A stretch of 43,757 bases of DNA from a virus, in the IMG/VR virus record IMGVR_UViG_3300046010_009046, positions 1 to 43,757 of that record, one strand, 5' to 3'. The translations under genes were made by a program, and so were the position numbers. The first letter of the stretch is position 1. The number at the start of each line of letters is the position of its first letter. Below, in pieces: positions 1 through 8,293 of this stretch. A model generated the notes under the pieces. The model saw nothing but the letters and a program-made list of their open reading frames with translations. It was not told the DNA's origin and did not search any database.

Positions 1-1223
1 AAATAAATTCTGACGCTGCATTCGAACATCTGATGGATAAAAATAATCTAAACTTTAAAATGCCAGATTCAGAGGAAGAGGCCAGAAATCATCTAAGACA
101 AAAAGCAAAAAATATCGCTGAATTAAAGCAACGTCTTGCTTTCATGGGAAGAAATGGTCTCATTATTAATGGAACAGCCTCAGAGCCACATAAAACCGAA
201 AATATAAAGAAAAAGTTAGAAGAACTCGGCTATGAGACTTCTATGTTAATGGTTAATACAAGAAATGAGGTTTCCCAAGAAAGAAATGTTCAAAGAGGCC
301 AAGGCGGCGGAAGATCTGTTCCTGAAGAGATAAGAAAAAAGATTTGGGACGGAGTTCAAGAGGCTAGACCACAACTTGCAAAAATGTTCGGTCAAAATTA
401 TAGAGAAGTTGACAATTCTGAAGATCTCAGAAGTGCTCATCCAGATATTGTTGAGAAAAAGAAAAAAGAATTTCAATCAATATGGAAAGAACATAAGAAA
501 TTTGTTGATACTCCAGTAAAAAATGATATCGCTAGAAACTGGATAAACCAAGAAATAGAGAAGAAAAAACAAAAACCTCTTCCAATAAAAACAGATGCTC
601 AACCACATCCAGAGTCAAAAGCATTTCAACAGGCTCAATCTTCAAATTTAGAATATTATGGAATGGGTCAATATGGTCAGAATGGAAAAGTTACTCATCA
701 CACTATACATGACAAATTAAAACCTGTTGAAACCACTAAGCCCAAATTAACTCCTCGTCAAGTGGGTAAATTGAATAAAGTCAAAGGTACTTCTAAGTTA
801 CCTAAAGACATAAAAAAAGAAAATATAAACGCAGAATTAAATAACTTCCTGACAGAAAGTTTTTCTGATTCCACAGCTAAAACTCTTCTTCTTTTGGGTA
901 AAGATGTTGGTGAAGAGAATATGCAACAAACCATTTCATATGTTATTAATGAAAAGACTATGAAATATAAGTCTAGACTTATGGCCGCTAAAGAAGCACA
1001 TAGAACTAATGGAAAAGTTGAGAAAGATAAAGATACTGGTGAATATTATGTCATTAAAGAATCGATAGATAAAGGAATAGAAGTTGGAGTTTCAATGGCG
1101 GGTTCAGGTGAAGGCATAGGTAGAGACACAGGGGAGAAGATTAGAAAAAAAGACGGGAAAGTTGCCGTAACTGAAAACAGTAAACTTACTCTTTCCACTT
1201 TTAAACTAAAGGGTAAAAAATGA
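1..1223 (+). CDS. Zeta-toxin/P-loop kinase-like phage protein, 5' end outside window
   Basis: The reading frame is open from base 3, so the gene starts upstream; the first ATG in view (33) is probably internal. The visible part begins INSDAAFEHLM and continues GRNGLIINGT, LGYETSMLMVNTRNEV and RSVPEEIRKKIWDGVQ. This pattern matches the C-terminal half of zeta-toxin-like P-loop kinases carried by T4-like phages; the Walker A motif would lie before the window. After about residue 130 the chain is lysine- and glutamine-rich and I do not recognise it. The next gene overlaps it by ATGA. The substrate is unknown and a role in or near the virion is inferred from position only. Confidence 0.65.
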   Translation, partial: INSDAAFEHLMDKNNLNFKMPDSEEEARNHLRQKAKNIAELKQRLAFMGRNGLIINGTASEPHKTENIKKKLEELGYETSMLMVNTRNEVSQERNVQRGQGGGRSVPEEIRKKIWDGVQEARPQLAKMFGQNYREVDNSEDLRSAHPDIVEKKKKEFQSIWKEHKKFVDTPVKNDIARNWINQEIEKKKQKPLPIKTDAQPHPESKAFQQAQSSNLEYYGMGQYGQNGKVTHHTIHDKLKPVETTKPKLTPRQVGKLNKVKGTSKLPKDIKKENINAELNNFLTESFSDSTAKTLLLLGKDVGEENMQQTISYVINEKTMKYKSRLMAAKEAHRTNGKVEKDKDTGEYYVIKESIDKGIEVGVSMAGSGEGIGRDTGEKIRKKDGKVAVTENSKLTLSTFKLKGKK

Positions 1224-1504
1224 AACCATTTAAAATCTTTATTGATGAAGATTGGCAAAAGGTAAACAAGTCTGATAGAACTGATGGATTATCACAAGCA
1301 GCAGTAAATGCTTACAGAAGAGAAAATCCGGGATCTAAATTACAGACTGCGGTTACAGAAAAAGATCCATCAGGAAAGCGTGCAGAAAGAAGAAAAGCTT
1401 TCTGTAGACGTATGAGTGGAATGAAAAGAAGATTGACTAGTGCTAAAAATGCAAGAGATCCAGATAGTCCAATAAATAAAGCATTAAGACGTTGGAGATG
1501 TTAA
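1220..1504 (+). CDS. Small basic conserved phage protein
   Basis: A 94-residue basic protein whose start overlaps the previous stop (ATGA). It has an AAVNAYRRENPGSKLQTAVT stretch, then KRAERRKAFCRRMSGMKRRL and a tail DPDSPINKALRRWRC. I recall this arrangement (AYRRENPGSKLQTAVT, FCxRMSGM, DPxSxINKALRRW) as a small conserved family in phages and other large DNA viruses with no known function. The two cysteines and many arginines suggest nucleic-acid or metal binding, which is only inference. Confidence 0.7.
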   Translation: MKPFKIFIDEDWQKVNKSDRTDGLSQAAVNAYRRENPGSKLQTAVTEKDPSGKRAERRKAFCRRMSGMKRRLTSAKNARDPDSPINKALRRWRC

Positions 1505-2794
1505 TTGACACAATTTAGTATTAAAACTAATGAATTCTTAAACACTAATAAGACCATTTATGAAGTGGTCATGTTAGCCGATAAGTATGGTAATTTGGCT
1601 GGCGGAACAGGTGGTACTTCAGTTGACAGTTTTGGTCGTTTAAGAGTCGGTGAGCCTTATACTCTGTTTGAATCGTTTCATCGTTATGGATTAGCTAATT
1701 CTAAATGGAGTTATGTGACTACTGGTTCAGGAAACGTATCCTTCTCTAGTAATGAAGGATGCGTTTTAATGACAGTTGGGACTGGTTCAACAGACAGCAT
1801 TTTGTTTGAAACAAAGAAGATTTTCCCCTATCAACCCGGTAAGAGTCTTCTTATAATGATGACTACCACTTTTGACGCTCCAACTGCTAATTTAAATCAA
1901 AGACTTGGGTATTACAGTTCTAATAATGGTGTGTATCTTGAACAATCGAATAGTGAAGCTTTTTTTGTTTTAAGAACAATCAAAACTGGCACTGTTGTAA
2001 ATAATAAAGTAACAAAAAACGATTGGAATGTAGATAGATTTGATGGAAACGGACCAAGTGGTATTACACTAGATTTAACAAAGTCTCAAATATTTTGGAC
2101 AGATCTTGAATGGTTAGGTGTTGGTTCGGTAAGGTGTGGTTTTGTAATAAATGGACAAATGCATATCGGGCACATTTTCCACCACGCTAATATAGACACT
2201 TCGACTTATATGCAAACTGCTTGTTTGCCTTTGAGATACGAAATGTTTAATACTGGCACAACTTCTAAATCCAGCACAATGAGAAAGATATGCTCAACAG
2301 TTTTATCTGAAGGTGGATACAATCAGATAGCGTTGAGTAGATCAGCATCTACTCCAATAACGGGTAAAAATTTGATCAATCAAGCCTTGAATCCCATGGT
2401 TAGTATTAGATTAAAATCTTCCAGACTTGATGCTGTAGTCATTCCTTCTATGGTAGATTTTTATGGTTTACAGTCAAATGCTTTTAAATATTTCATAGTC
2501 AGAAATGCAACTTCTCTCGGTAATGTTAGTTGGACTAGTACAGATTCTGATAGTTCTGTCGAATATGATATTTTTGCAAACACCATAACAGGTGGTGAAA
2601 TAGTACATCAAGGAATTTTTAGAGGTCAAGCTGCTTCTCAGACTATAAGTTTAGTTGATAATTTTAATCATACTTTACAGCTTACTCGTACATTAAATCA
2701 ATCAAATGGTGACATTTTTACCATTGCAGTAGAACCAACAACACAAAATGATGATGCCATTGTTGCATTATCTTGGCAAGAACATACACTTTAA
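1505..2794 (+). CDS. Virion structural protein, T4-like phage family
   Basis: A 429-residue protein. The TTG at 1505 is chosen as start because GGAG lies at 1494-1497 and TTG directly follows the previous TAA; the next ATG is 22 codons in. The sequence contains SVDSFGRLRVGEPYTLFES, IFPYQPGKSLL, LGYYSSNNGVYLEQ, NGPSGITLDLTKSQI and WLGVGSVRCGFVINGQ. I recognise these as a conserved virion protein family of T4-like phages, especially marine ones. It is rich in serine, threonine and glycine and probably mostly beta-sheet. The exact place in the particle is not known to me; fibre or decoration protein is possible. Confidence 0.75.
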   Translation: MTQFSIKTNEFLNTNKTIYEVVMLADKYGNLAGGTGGTSVDSFGRLRVGEPYTLFESFHRYGLANSKWSYVTTGSGNVSFSSNEGCVLMTVGTGSTDSILFETKKIFPYQPGKSLLIMMTTTFDAPTANLNQRLGYYSSNNGVYLEQSNSEAFFVLRTIKTGTVVNNKVTKNDWNVDRFDGNGPSGITLDLTKSQIFWTDLEWLGVGSVRCGFVINGQMHIGHIFHHANIDTSTYMQTACLPLRYEMFNTGTTSKSSTMRKICSTVLSEGGYNQIALSRSASTPITGKNLINQALNPMVSIRLKSSRLDAVVIPSMVDFYGLQSNAFKYFIVRNATSLGNVSWTSTDSDSSVEYDIFANTITGGEIVHQGIFRGQAASQTISLVDNFNHTLQLTRTLNQSNGDIFTIAVEPTTQNDDAIVALSWQEHTL

Positions 2795-2806
2795 GGAGAT
2801 AAATCC

Positions 2807-4081
2807 ATGTCATTCTACGATAAAAAAAATAAATCTGTTTCTGAGGCAGTAAAGAATATTCTTGAATCTAGTGATTCAAAGCAAGAAAATCTTCAAGAAT
2901 ATGAATCAAAAGGCGGTAGTTACAAACATACGGGTAAATATGGTAGTGAATATAAAGAAGGTGAAAGACACGATCCTCGCGGTGATAAAGCTGCAAGCGC
3001 AAGAGGTCCAGTAGCCACTACTAAAACCACTACTACAACTCCCGGACACAGTGATTCAGCCGCTCGCCTTCGTGCTATTCAAGTTAAGGGTGCTCCCGGA
3101 AATAAACAGATTAAAGGTAAAGCCCAAAGCGGAAGTGCCGAATCAAAAAATGAGTCTAACGATCAAGAACAAGAACTTATTGAAATGGAAGATACCATTG
3201 ATAATTTGATTAAAGAATATGAATCTAAAGGTGGCAGTTACAAACATAAAGGTAAATACGGTAGCGAATATAAAGAAGGTGAAAGACACGATCCAAGAGG
3301 CGATAAAGCTTCAGGCGCAAGAGGTCCAGTAGCCACTACTAAAACCACTACTACAACTCCCGGACACAGTGATTCAGCCGCTCGTTTCCGTGCTATTCAA
3401 GTTAAAGGGTCTCCGGGTGGTAAAGTTGTAAAGGGTAAAGCTCAGAGTGGAAGTGCTGACTCAAAAAATGAATCGGTGGAAACGCCTTCTTTCTCAAATC
3501 TTATCAGTAAGTATTACAACGATGGTTTGGCATCTTTAAGTGAATCTTTTGTTCTCAAAGAAGAACCTACCAATAAAGAATTTCATGCTGAAGTTCAAGA
3601 TCAAAAAGAAAAGTTTGAAGGTAAAAAAAAAGGTGCTGATGTAGCCGCTCCTTCTACCGTTGGAACAAAAGAGATCAAAGAAGAAGTTCTGACTGAAGGA
3701 AAAAGATTGATTTCTAAACATGGAGAAGGGCAAGGAGAACACACCGCTAAAGTATATAAAGATACTGAATATAACGAATATCAAGTTCACTTCTTTAAAA
3801 ACGGTAAACATATGGGTGAAGGTCCAGTAAGTTATCATGGTGATGACAAAGATGATGCCCAAAAAACTGCTGAAAGTGCATTAAAAAGATTGAATAAAGC
3901 TCATATGAAAGAAGAAGTTGAACAACTTGATGAAGGAAAAGAACTTACTGCTGACGAAATGAAAGCTCGCGAAAAAGTTGTCAAAGGTATGAAAAAGAAC
4001 CTTGCCAGTTTCAAAGCACGTTACGGTGATAGAGCTAAAGGTGTGATGTACGCAACTGCAACTAAAATGGTGAATAAGTAA
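2807..4081 (+). CDS. Virion-associated protein with internal tandem duplication
   Basis: A 424-residue hydrophilic protein with AAGGAG just before the ATG. Residues about 31-117 and 137-223 are two copies of one unit (YESKGGSYKHxGKYGSEYKE, ...TTTTTPGHSDSAAR...QVKG...). A middle segment reads HTAKVYKDTEYNEYQVHFF, and the C-terminus is KAREKVVKGMKKNLASFKAR followed by YGDRAKGVMYATATKMVNK. That C-terminal motif recurs in structural-region proteins of T4-like aquatic phages. The low-complexity repeats suggest an extended or internal head protein, but the role is not established. Confidence 0.7.
   Translation: MSFYDKKNKSVSEAVKNILESSDSKQENLQEYESKGGSYKHTGKYGSEYKEGERHDPRGDKAASARGPVATTKTTTTTPGHSDSAARLRAIQVKGAPGNKQIKGKAQSGSAESKNESNDQEQELIEMEDTIDNLIKEYESKGGSYKHKGKYGSEYKEGERHDPRGDKASGARGPVATTKTTTTTPGHSDSAARFRAIQVKGSPGGKVVKGKAQSGSADSKNESVETPSFSNLISKYYNDGLASLSESFVLKEEPTNKEFHAEVQDQKEKFEGKKKGADVAAPSTVGTKEIKEEVLTEGKRLISKHGEGQGEHTAKVYKDTEYNEYQVHFFKNGKHMGEGPVSYHGDDKDDAQKTAESALKRLNKAHMKEEVEQLDEGKELTADEMKAREKVVKGMKKNLASFKARYGDRAKGVMYATATKMVNK
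2897..3475 (+). repeat. Tandem 87-codon duplication inside the 2807 gene
   Basis: Copies run 2897-3157 and 3215-3475, offset by 318 bases (106 codons). They are highly similar in DNA, with a perfect block of about 60 bases around GTCCAGTAGCCACTACTAAA (3006 and 3324). A linker of about 19 codons rich in D and E separates them. The strong DNA identity points to a recent duplication or to ongoing gene conversion. Confidence 0.9.
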
Positions 4082-4082
4082 A

Positions 4083-4700
4083 ATGAACAAAGTATCAGAT
4101 GTGTTCAAATCAATTAGATTTGCTAAGGACACCATTCATAGAGATAAGAAACATTCTTCCACAGATGATGAAGAACATTATTCTGTGGGAGAAAAAGAAT
4201 TTCAACAACAGGTAGACCATATTAAAAAAATGGCTATGCAAGAAAGTTCTGAGTTCTTAAAGGAAATGATGGGTGCTGGTATGGATGCACGAAAAATCCA
4301 TAAGCATTTGGTTAAGAATGGATGGCAACTTAGAAAATCTGGCAGTGGGGGTGGGCATGATGTATACACTCATCCTCATTCGCAGGAAAATGTCGCTGTT
4401 CCAAGACATAAAGGCGACATGAGAGCACCAATAGTTCTTGGTATCATGAAAACCATCAATAAAGCAAATGAAAACGCAAAAAAAGTTAATGAAGAAAAAG
4501 ATAAAGATCCCTGTTGGAAGGGGTATGAGATGGTTGGAATGAAAAAGAAGGGTAAAAAAGAGGTTCCAAATTGTGTTCCAATTAAAGAATCTAGAAAAAC
4601 AGAAATTGTCAGAGAAATCATGAAAAAGAAAAAAGCTGACTCTGATAAATTTGTTAAAGACCCTATTCTTTCAAGTCAAATAATGAAAGAAGATAAATAA
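4083..4700 (+). CDS. Protein with embedded HicA-like domain
   Basis: A 205-residue protein. Residues about 68-128 read DARKIHKHLVKNGWQLRKSG, then GGGHDVYTHPHSQENVAVPR and GDMRAPIVLGIMKTI. This follows the HicA mRNA-interferase fold, with a His (residue 92) where HicA has its active His and a VPR/HKG segment like the family's VP-H-K loop. Residues 142-166 (DPCWKGYEMVGMKKKG...VPNCVP) are a second motif I recall from T4-like phage proteins. N- and C-terminal parts are charged and unassigned. No HicB-like partner lies nearby. The domain may be an RNA-binding or structural reuse of the fold rather than a toxin. Confidence 0.65.
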   Translation: MNKVSDVFKSIRFAKDTIHRDKKHSSTDDEEHYSVGEKEFQQQVDHIKKMAMQESSEFLKEMMGAGMDARKIHKHLVKNGWQLRKSGSGGGHDVYTHPHSQENVAVPRHKGDMRAPIVLGIMKTINKANENAKKVNEEKDKDPCWKGYEMVGMKKKGKKEVPNCVPIKESRKTEIVREIMKKKKADSDKFVKDPILSSQIMKEDK

Positions 4701-4726
4701 AAATAAACCTACTCAGGAGAAAATAA

Positions 4727-5068
4727 ATGCCTTTATGGTCTAATATAGATGCTAATACATCTGCCCCAAGATATACTGTTGCTAGCGGATTAGGTGTTGC
4801 TGCCAATGGTTCTCAAATGTATGCGAACACATCACCAAACGCATTTGTCAATGGTGCCAGACTTGGTGTGTTTGGTGTTGACGCTAATGAAATCAGATTA
4901 GCAAATAATAGAGCACAAGCCGCTACACATTCGGGTTGGATTCTAAGAAGAGAAGGTACAGGCGGTCGTGCTGGAAGAATCACTACGGAAGTTTTGGTCG
5001 CTATGGGTTCGATGAGCGCCGATGCTGATCTTACCGCTAATGATAATACAGTTTTTGCTAACACTTAA
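4727..5068 (+). CDS. Conserved small virion-region protein (MPLWS family)
   Basis: A 113-residue protein behind a good ribosome site (AGGAG at about 4716). It begins MPLWSNIDANTSAPRYTVAS, continues NGSQMYANTSPNAFV, and has a central GVFGVDANE and a C-terminal HSGWILRREGTGGRAGRITT, ETLVAMGS-like region. This set is characteristic of a short conserved protein in the structural region of T4-like aquatic phages. Composition (A, N, T, G-rich, no charge clusters) suits a capsid or fibre accessory protein; the role is unknown. Confidence 0.7.
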   Translation: MPLWSNIDANTSAPRYTVASGLGVAANGSQMYANTSPNAFVNGARLGVFGVDANEIRLANNRAQAATHSGWILRREGTGGRAGRITTEVLVAMGSMSADADLTANDNTVFANT

Positions 5069-5070
5069 AA

Positions 5071-5364
5071 ATGCATTCTCCGTTATTCTTTGATGAAGTA
5101 AATAACAAACTTCTTCATATTCTTGAGGCAACTTTCTCTGGCCCATACCATGGTTTAGAAGCTGTTCGTTCAGTTTTACTAGACCATGGTATAGACATTC
5201 CGATGATTTATGATATTGATCAAGAGGATGATGAGTTTACTGTCAAAATAGATGATGATCTATATCTTTATGTTGTTTATGTTACCGTTGAGCTTGGAAT
5301 GGTTCATTTTCACGCAGAAATAACAGACGAAGAAGGATTGCAAGAAATATTAAGCGAAGTATAA
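5071..5364 (+). CDS. Hypothetical acidic protein
   Basis: A 97-residue acidic protein starting two bases after the previous stop. The middle contains a run of D and E (DIDQEDDEFTVKIDDDLYLY) and the end DEEGLQEILSEV. I do not recognise a family. Close packing with the flanking genes suggests it belongs to the virion operon. Confidence 0.6.
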   Translation: MHSPLFFDEVNNKLLHILEATFSGPYHGLEAVRSVLLDHGIDIPMIYDIDQEDDEFTVKIDDDLYLYVVYVTVELGMVHFHAEITDEEGLQEILSEV

Positions 5365-5366
5365 TA

Positions 5367-5759
5367 ATGAATTTTGATAATTTGAATAGTGATAATTATT
5401 TGATTTATGCTATAAAAGCGTATGATAAGCCAAATATGATATTGAGTGAATTTAAAGAAGACATTAAAAGATTCAATTATCTAAAGAGGCTTTTCAGAAG
5501 ATATAAGAAGCATGATGATTTAAAAGAAAGATTGGTTTTAAATCATCTTATAGTTTTGTATAATGTTTTTGGTCCTGAAGCAGCAACTCGATTATTATTT
5601 TTTAAGATATCAAAAGAAGACTATTCGACTTTAAAAACTTACCTGTTATTTTTGAGTTATATGCCTTCTATCATTAAAGGTATAGATGGAAATGATATAA
5701 AATCATCTGATATACCTGTAGATTTAAAAATAGCAAAAACATTAAGGACAATAAAATGA
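5367..5759 (+). CDS. Conserved T4-like phage protein of unknown function
   Basis: A 130-residue, mostly helical protein. The stretch NHLIVLYNVFGPEAATRLLF, followed by LKTYLLFLSYMP, resembles a short conserved protein in the structural cluster of T4-like aquatic phages. No catalytic motif is visible. Its end overlaps the next start by four bases (ATGA), so the two are probably translated together. Confidence 0.65.
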   Translation: MNFDNLNSDNYLIYAIKAYDKPNMILSEFKEDIKRFNYLKRLFRRYKKHDDLKERLVLNHLIVLYNVFGPEAATRLLFFKISKEDYSTLKTYLLFLSYMPSIIKGIDGNDIKSSDIPVDLKIAKTLRTIK

Positions 5760-6085
5760 ATCTTGAAGAAGATTTAGGTATAGAAAAAGCCATCTCTAAA
5801 ATTGTTTTTAGGCACAGATATAAAGCGGCAAATAAAGCTTTGGATGCCGCTGTAAAACGTGACCCATCAAAGAGTAGACTTTCTCATGCAGCAAAAATAT
5901 CAAGAATATTTAATGTCGATGCAAGAAATTTAGCAACCTTTAAAGAAGAAGCCCCAACAAATAGTGTCGGTGGTGGAAACATTGCTGGTCTTGGAATAGG
6001 ATCTCAGGGAGAACCCGGAGTCAACCCAAAAAATAAAAAGAAAGTTGTTCCATTCAAAACTTTCATAAGAAATAGAGTTCAATAA
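5756..6085 (+). CDS. Hypothetical basic virion-region protein
   Basis: A 109-residue basic protein. The N-terminal half is helical (KIVFRHRYKAANKALDAAVK), followed by a Gly/Ser-rich linker (SVGGGNIAGLGIGSQGEPG) and a conserved-looking end KVVPFKTFIRNRVQ. I do not recognise a named family. It closes the virion block; the lysis genes start one base later. Confidence 0.6.
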   Translation: MNLEEDLGIEKAISKIVFRHRYKAANKALDAAVKRDPSKSRLSHAAKISRIFNVDARNLATFKEEAPTNSVGGGNIAGLGIGSQGEPGVNPKNKKKVVPFKTFIRNRVQ

Positions 6086-6086
6086 A

Positions 6087-6575
6087 ATGATTTGGCTTCT
6101 GAGCTTCATTCCATACTACGTTTATATTCTATTGATAGTTTTATCATTAATCGCATACTTCTTTTGTGGTTTAATTAAATTTGATTTAAACATAAAACTT
6201 ATCAGAATAATTTCAGGATGTGTTTTTGTTTTTTCTACTTTCATGTTTGGATACACATATAGTGAAAAAACATGGAAAGAAAAAGTTTCTATTTTAGAAG
6301 AACGAATCAGAATTTCAGAAGAATTATCCAAAAGAGCTAATATTGTAATCCAAGAAAAAATAATTTATAGAGACAAGATAATAAAAGAAAAAGCAGATGA
6401 AATAATTAAATATATAGATAGGTACATTGATAAAGAAGTAATAAAAACTCTTCCACCTGAAGAACAGATTAGATATAAAGAAATAGTTACTTATGTTGAA
6501 AACTGTCCAGTTCCAGTAGAGTTCATAAGACTTCATAATCAAGCGACTAGAATAAATGAGGAGACTAAAAAGTGA
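6087..6575 (+). CDS. Inner-membrane spanin (i-spanin, Rz-like)
   Basis: A 162-residue protein with hydrophobic segments at about residues 3-26 and 38-56, then a long charged coiled-coil region (60-135) and a tail CPVPVEFIRLHNQA. An anchor plus periplasmic helix with a CPVP...LHN end is the usual i-spanin layout. It overlaps a lipoprotein gene directly downstream, which supports a spanin pair acting on outer-membrane disruption in the last step of lysis. Two membrane segments instead of one is slightly unusual. Confidence 0.75.
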   Translation: MIWLLSFIPYYVYILLIVLSLIAYFFCGLIKFDLNIKLIRIISGCVFVFSTFMFGYTYSEKTWKEKVSILEERIRISEELSKRANIVIQEKIIYRDKIIKEKADEIIKYIDRYIDKEVIKTLPPEEQIRYKEIVTYVENCPVPVEFIRLHNQATRINEETKK

Positions 6576-6835
6576 AGTTCGTAATTGTTTTGTTCTTATC
6601 ACTTTTTCTTGTTGGGTGTGCAGTTCCTGTAGAAAGAAAATTTCCAGATGTTCCCCCTAAACTTATGGAACCCTGTACGAAACTCACTCAAATCGATGAG
6701 AAAAATGTTTTAATAACAAACCTCATGAAAGTTGTAGTTACGAATTATAAGCACTATCATGAATGTTCCAATAGAGTTGAACTTTGGCAAGAATGGTATA
6801 AAACCCAAAAACAAATTTTTGAAAGTGTAGAATAA
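6572..6835 (+). CDS. Outer-membrane lipoprotein spanin (o-spanin, Rz1-like)
   Basis: An 87-residue protein starting with GTG at 6572, with GAGGAG upstream and a four-base overlap with the i-spanin gene (GTGA). It has a signal peptide with lipobox (MKFVIVLFLSLFLVGCAVPV; Cys at 16) and a proline-containing mature start (FPDVPPKLMEPC). It is the expected outer-membrane partner of the preceding i-spanin. The pair implies a Gram-negative host. Confidence 0.75.
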   Translation: MKFVIVLFLSLFLVGCAVPVERKFPDVPPKLMEPCTKLTQIDEKNVLITNLMKVVVTNYKHYHECSNRVELWQEWYKTQKQIFESVE

Positions 6836-6836
6836 A

Positions 6837-7484
6837 ATGGAATTAACACTTGAACAATTACAAGAACTTCTTCCAAGAAATCCAGATGTAGAGGAGTGGT
6901 ACGAATCTCTTTCTATTTTTTTACCAAAATATGAAATAGATACTACAGAGAGAATTGCTGCTTTTATTGCTCAATGTTCTCATGAGTCTGGTGGGTTTAC
7001 TGTCTTAAGAGAAAATCTTAATTATCGTTGGCAAACCCTCAGAAAAGTGTTCCCTAAATATTTTTCAACAGATGAACTTGCTCAAAGATATGCGTCACTT
7101 CCTAACAAACAAGAAGCTATTGCAAACCGAGTATATGCTAATAGAATGGGTAATGGTCCGGAGAGTTCTGGAGACGGATTCAGATACAGAGGTCGCGGCT
7201 TAATACAACTTACTGGTTTTAATAACTATAAAAGTTTCTCTGAATATATTGGAATGAGTATTGAAGAAACTGTAGATTATATGGAAACTTTTGATGGTGC
7301 CGTAGAATGTGCCTGTTGGTATTGGAAAATAAATTCCTTGAATCGTTTCGCTGATTCAGGCGATTTCATTTCTTTAACTAGAAGAATAAATGGTGGAACG
7401 ATTGGTCTTGAAGATAGAAAAAAACATTATGAACATGCTCTATTAGTTCTAAATGATTCTGATTCTGAACATGGCATTCTTTAA
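6837..7484 (+). CDS. Endolysin, glycoside hydrolase family 19 (chitinase/lysozyme type)
   Basis: A 215-residue protein of normal length for single-domain GH19 phage lysins. Motifs are FIAQCSHESGGF (Glu50 the likely acid catalyst), LNYRWQTL, ANRMGNGPESSGDGFRYRGR and RGRGLIQLTGFNNY (about 118-130). These are the standard GH19 active-site cleft elements; the reaction is hydrolysis of beta-1,4 bonds in peptidoglycan. There is no signal peptide, so export should need a holin. It sits directly after the spanin pair. Confidence 0.9.
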   Translation: MELTLEQLQELLPRNPDVEEWYESLSIFLPKYEIDTTERIAAFIAQCSHESGGFTVLRENLNYRWQTLRKVFPKYFSTDELAQRYASLPNKQEAIANRVYANRMGNGPESSGDGFRYRGRGLIQLTGFNNYKSFSEYIGMSIEETVDYMETFDGAVECACWYWKINSLNRFADSGDFISLTRRINGGTIGLEDRKKHYEHALLVLNDSDSEHGIL

Positions 7485-7782
7485 AGAATTACTGAGAGAT
7501 GGTGGAGACGGTTCTTGGAGTAGTAAAAGAATAGTAACTTTTTTAGCTTTTGTTTTTTGTTCAATTGCCTTTTTTGCTAATTTGTTTTTTGATCGAAAAA
7601 TAGATGCTAACATTTTTGATGGCATGATGTATATTGCCATTGCTGGGTTAGGTGTTACAGTCACTGAAAAATTTGCATTGAGTAGGACGAAAAATTCATC
7701 TACAGAAGATGATTATGGATATAGAGAAAATCGACGCTCGACTGCAAAACGTCTACCTGAATATCACGACAAAGAAATTTAG
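7471..7782 (+). CDS. Small membrane protein, possible holin
   Basis: A 103-residue protein beginning MAFFKELLRDGGDGSWSSKR, with two hydrophobic segments (about 20-42 and 50-68) and a charged C-terminus. The WSSKR...F layout resembles small membrane proteins common beside phage lysins. ATG at 7471 was chosen because homologues I recall begin near this point; ATG at 7453 is in frame and adds six residues. Neither has a clear ribosome site, and the gene overlaps the endolysin, suggesting coupled translation. Holin function is inferred from position and topology. Confidence 0.6.
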   Translation: MAFFKELLRDGGDGSWSSKRIVTFLAFVFCSIAFFANLFFDRKIDANIFDGMMYIAIAGLGVTVTEKFALSRTKNSSTEDDYGYRENRRSTAKRLPEYHDKEI

Positions 7783-7793
7783 GGAAACTAAAA

Positions 7794-8234
7794 ATGACAG
7801 AAAAAGAACAAGAAATAATTGATATTAAAGTAGATGTTGGGGTTTTAAAAAATCAGGTTAATTCTATCATCATTCTTTGCGATAAAATGGATAAAGTTAT
7901 TGAAAAACTTACTGACAATCAAGATAAGATTGTCGAACAAATATACACGGACATGAGAAAAAGAGAAGAAGAAAAGGATGCTGATGTGAAAGAACTTCAT
8001 TCCAGAATAACTACGATAAGTAGAGAACTTTCAGAAAAAGTGAATGACACTAAAAAAGAAATTATGGAAGAGATAAAAAATCTCCGTGAGGATATAGCAG
8101 AACACAATAAGAAAGAAGATCAAGAACTCAAAAAGATTCTTGAATGGAAGTGGATGATAGTCGGTGCTCTTATTGTCTTAACTTGGGTTTTTTCTCATGT
8201 CAACTTAGAGTTTTTGGGCAAACTTTTTAGCTAA
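7794..8234 (+). CDS. Coiled-coil protein with C-terminal membrane anchor
   Basis: A 146-residue protein: a long charged coiled coil (about 1-115, for example VGVLKNQVNSIIILCDKMDK) and one hydrophobic segment near the end (WMIVGALIVLTWVFSHVNL). The layout resembles hemolysin XhlA-type phage lysis accessories. Position between the putative holin and a terminator supports a lysis role; another membrane-tethered function is possible. Confidence 0.6.
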   Translation: MTEKEQEIIDIKVDVGVLKNQVNSIIILCDKMDKVIEKLTDNQDKIVEQIYTDMRKREEEKDADVKELHSRITTISRELSEKVNDTKKEIMEEIKNLREDIAEHNKKEDQELKKILEWKWMIVGALIVLTWVFSHVNLEFLGKLFS

Positions 8235-8244
8235 TATTGCCTTA

Positions 8245-8288
8245 TTGGGGATGCTGTAGTAGACTATAGCTTCCCCAAACTCTTTTCT
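8245..8288 (+). terminator. Rho-independent terminator of the lysis block
   Basis: An almost continuous hairpin with arms TTGGGGA (8245-8251) and TCCCCAA (8272-8278). The inner part also pairs (GCT/AGC, TAGT/ACTA). It is followed by ACTCTTTTCT. It lies in the 59-base gap between the lysis and replication blocks. Confidence 0.8.
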
Positions 8289-8293
8289 ATATT

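Noticed and set aside
4083-4700. HicAB toxin-antitoxin module
   Set aside because: Only a HicA-like domain inside a larger protein; no HicB-like antitoxin gene nearby, and the setting is the virion block.
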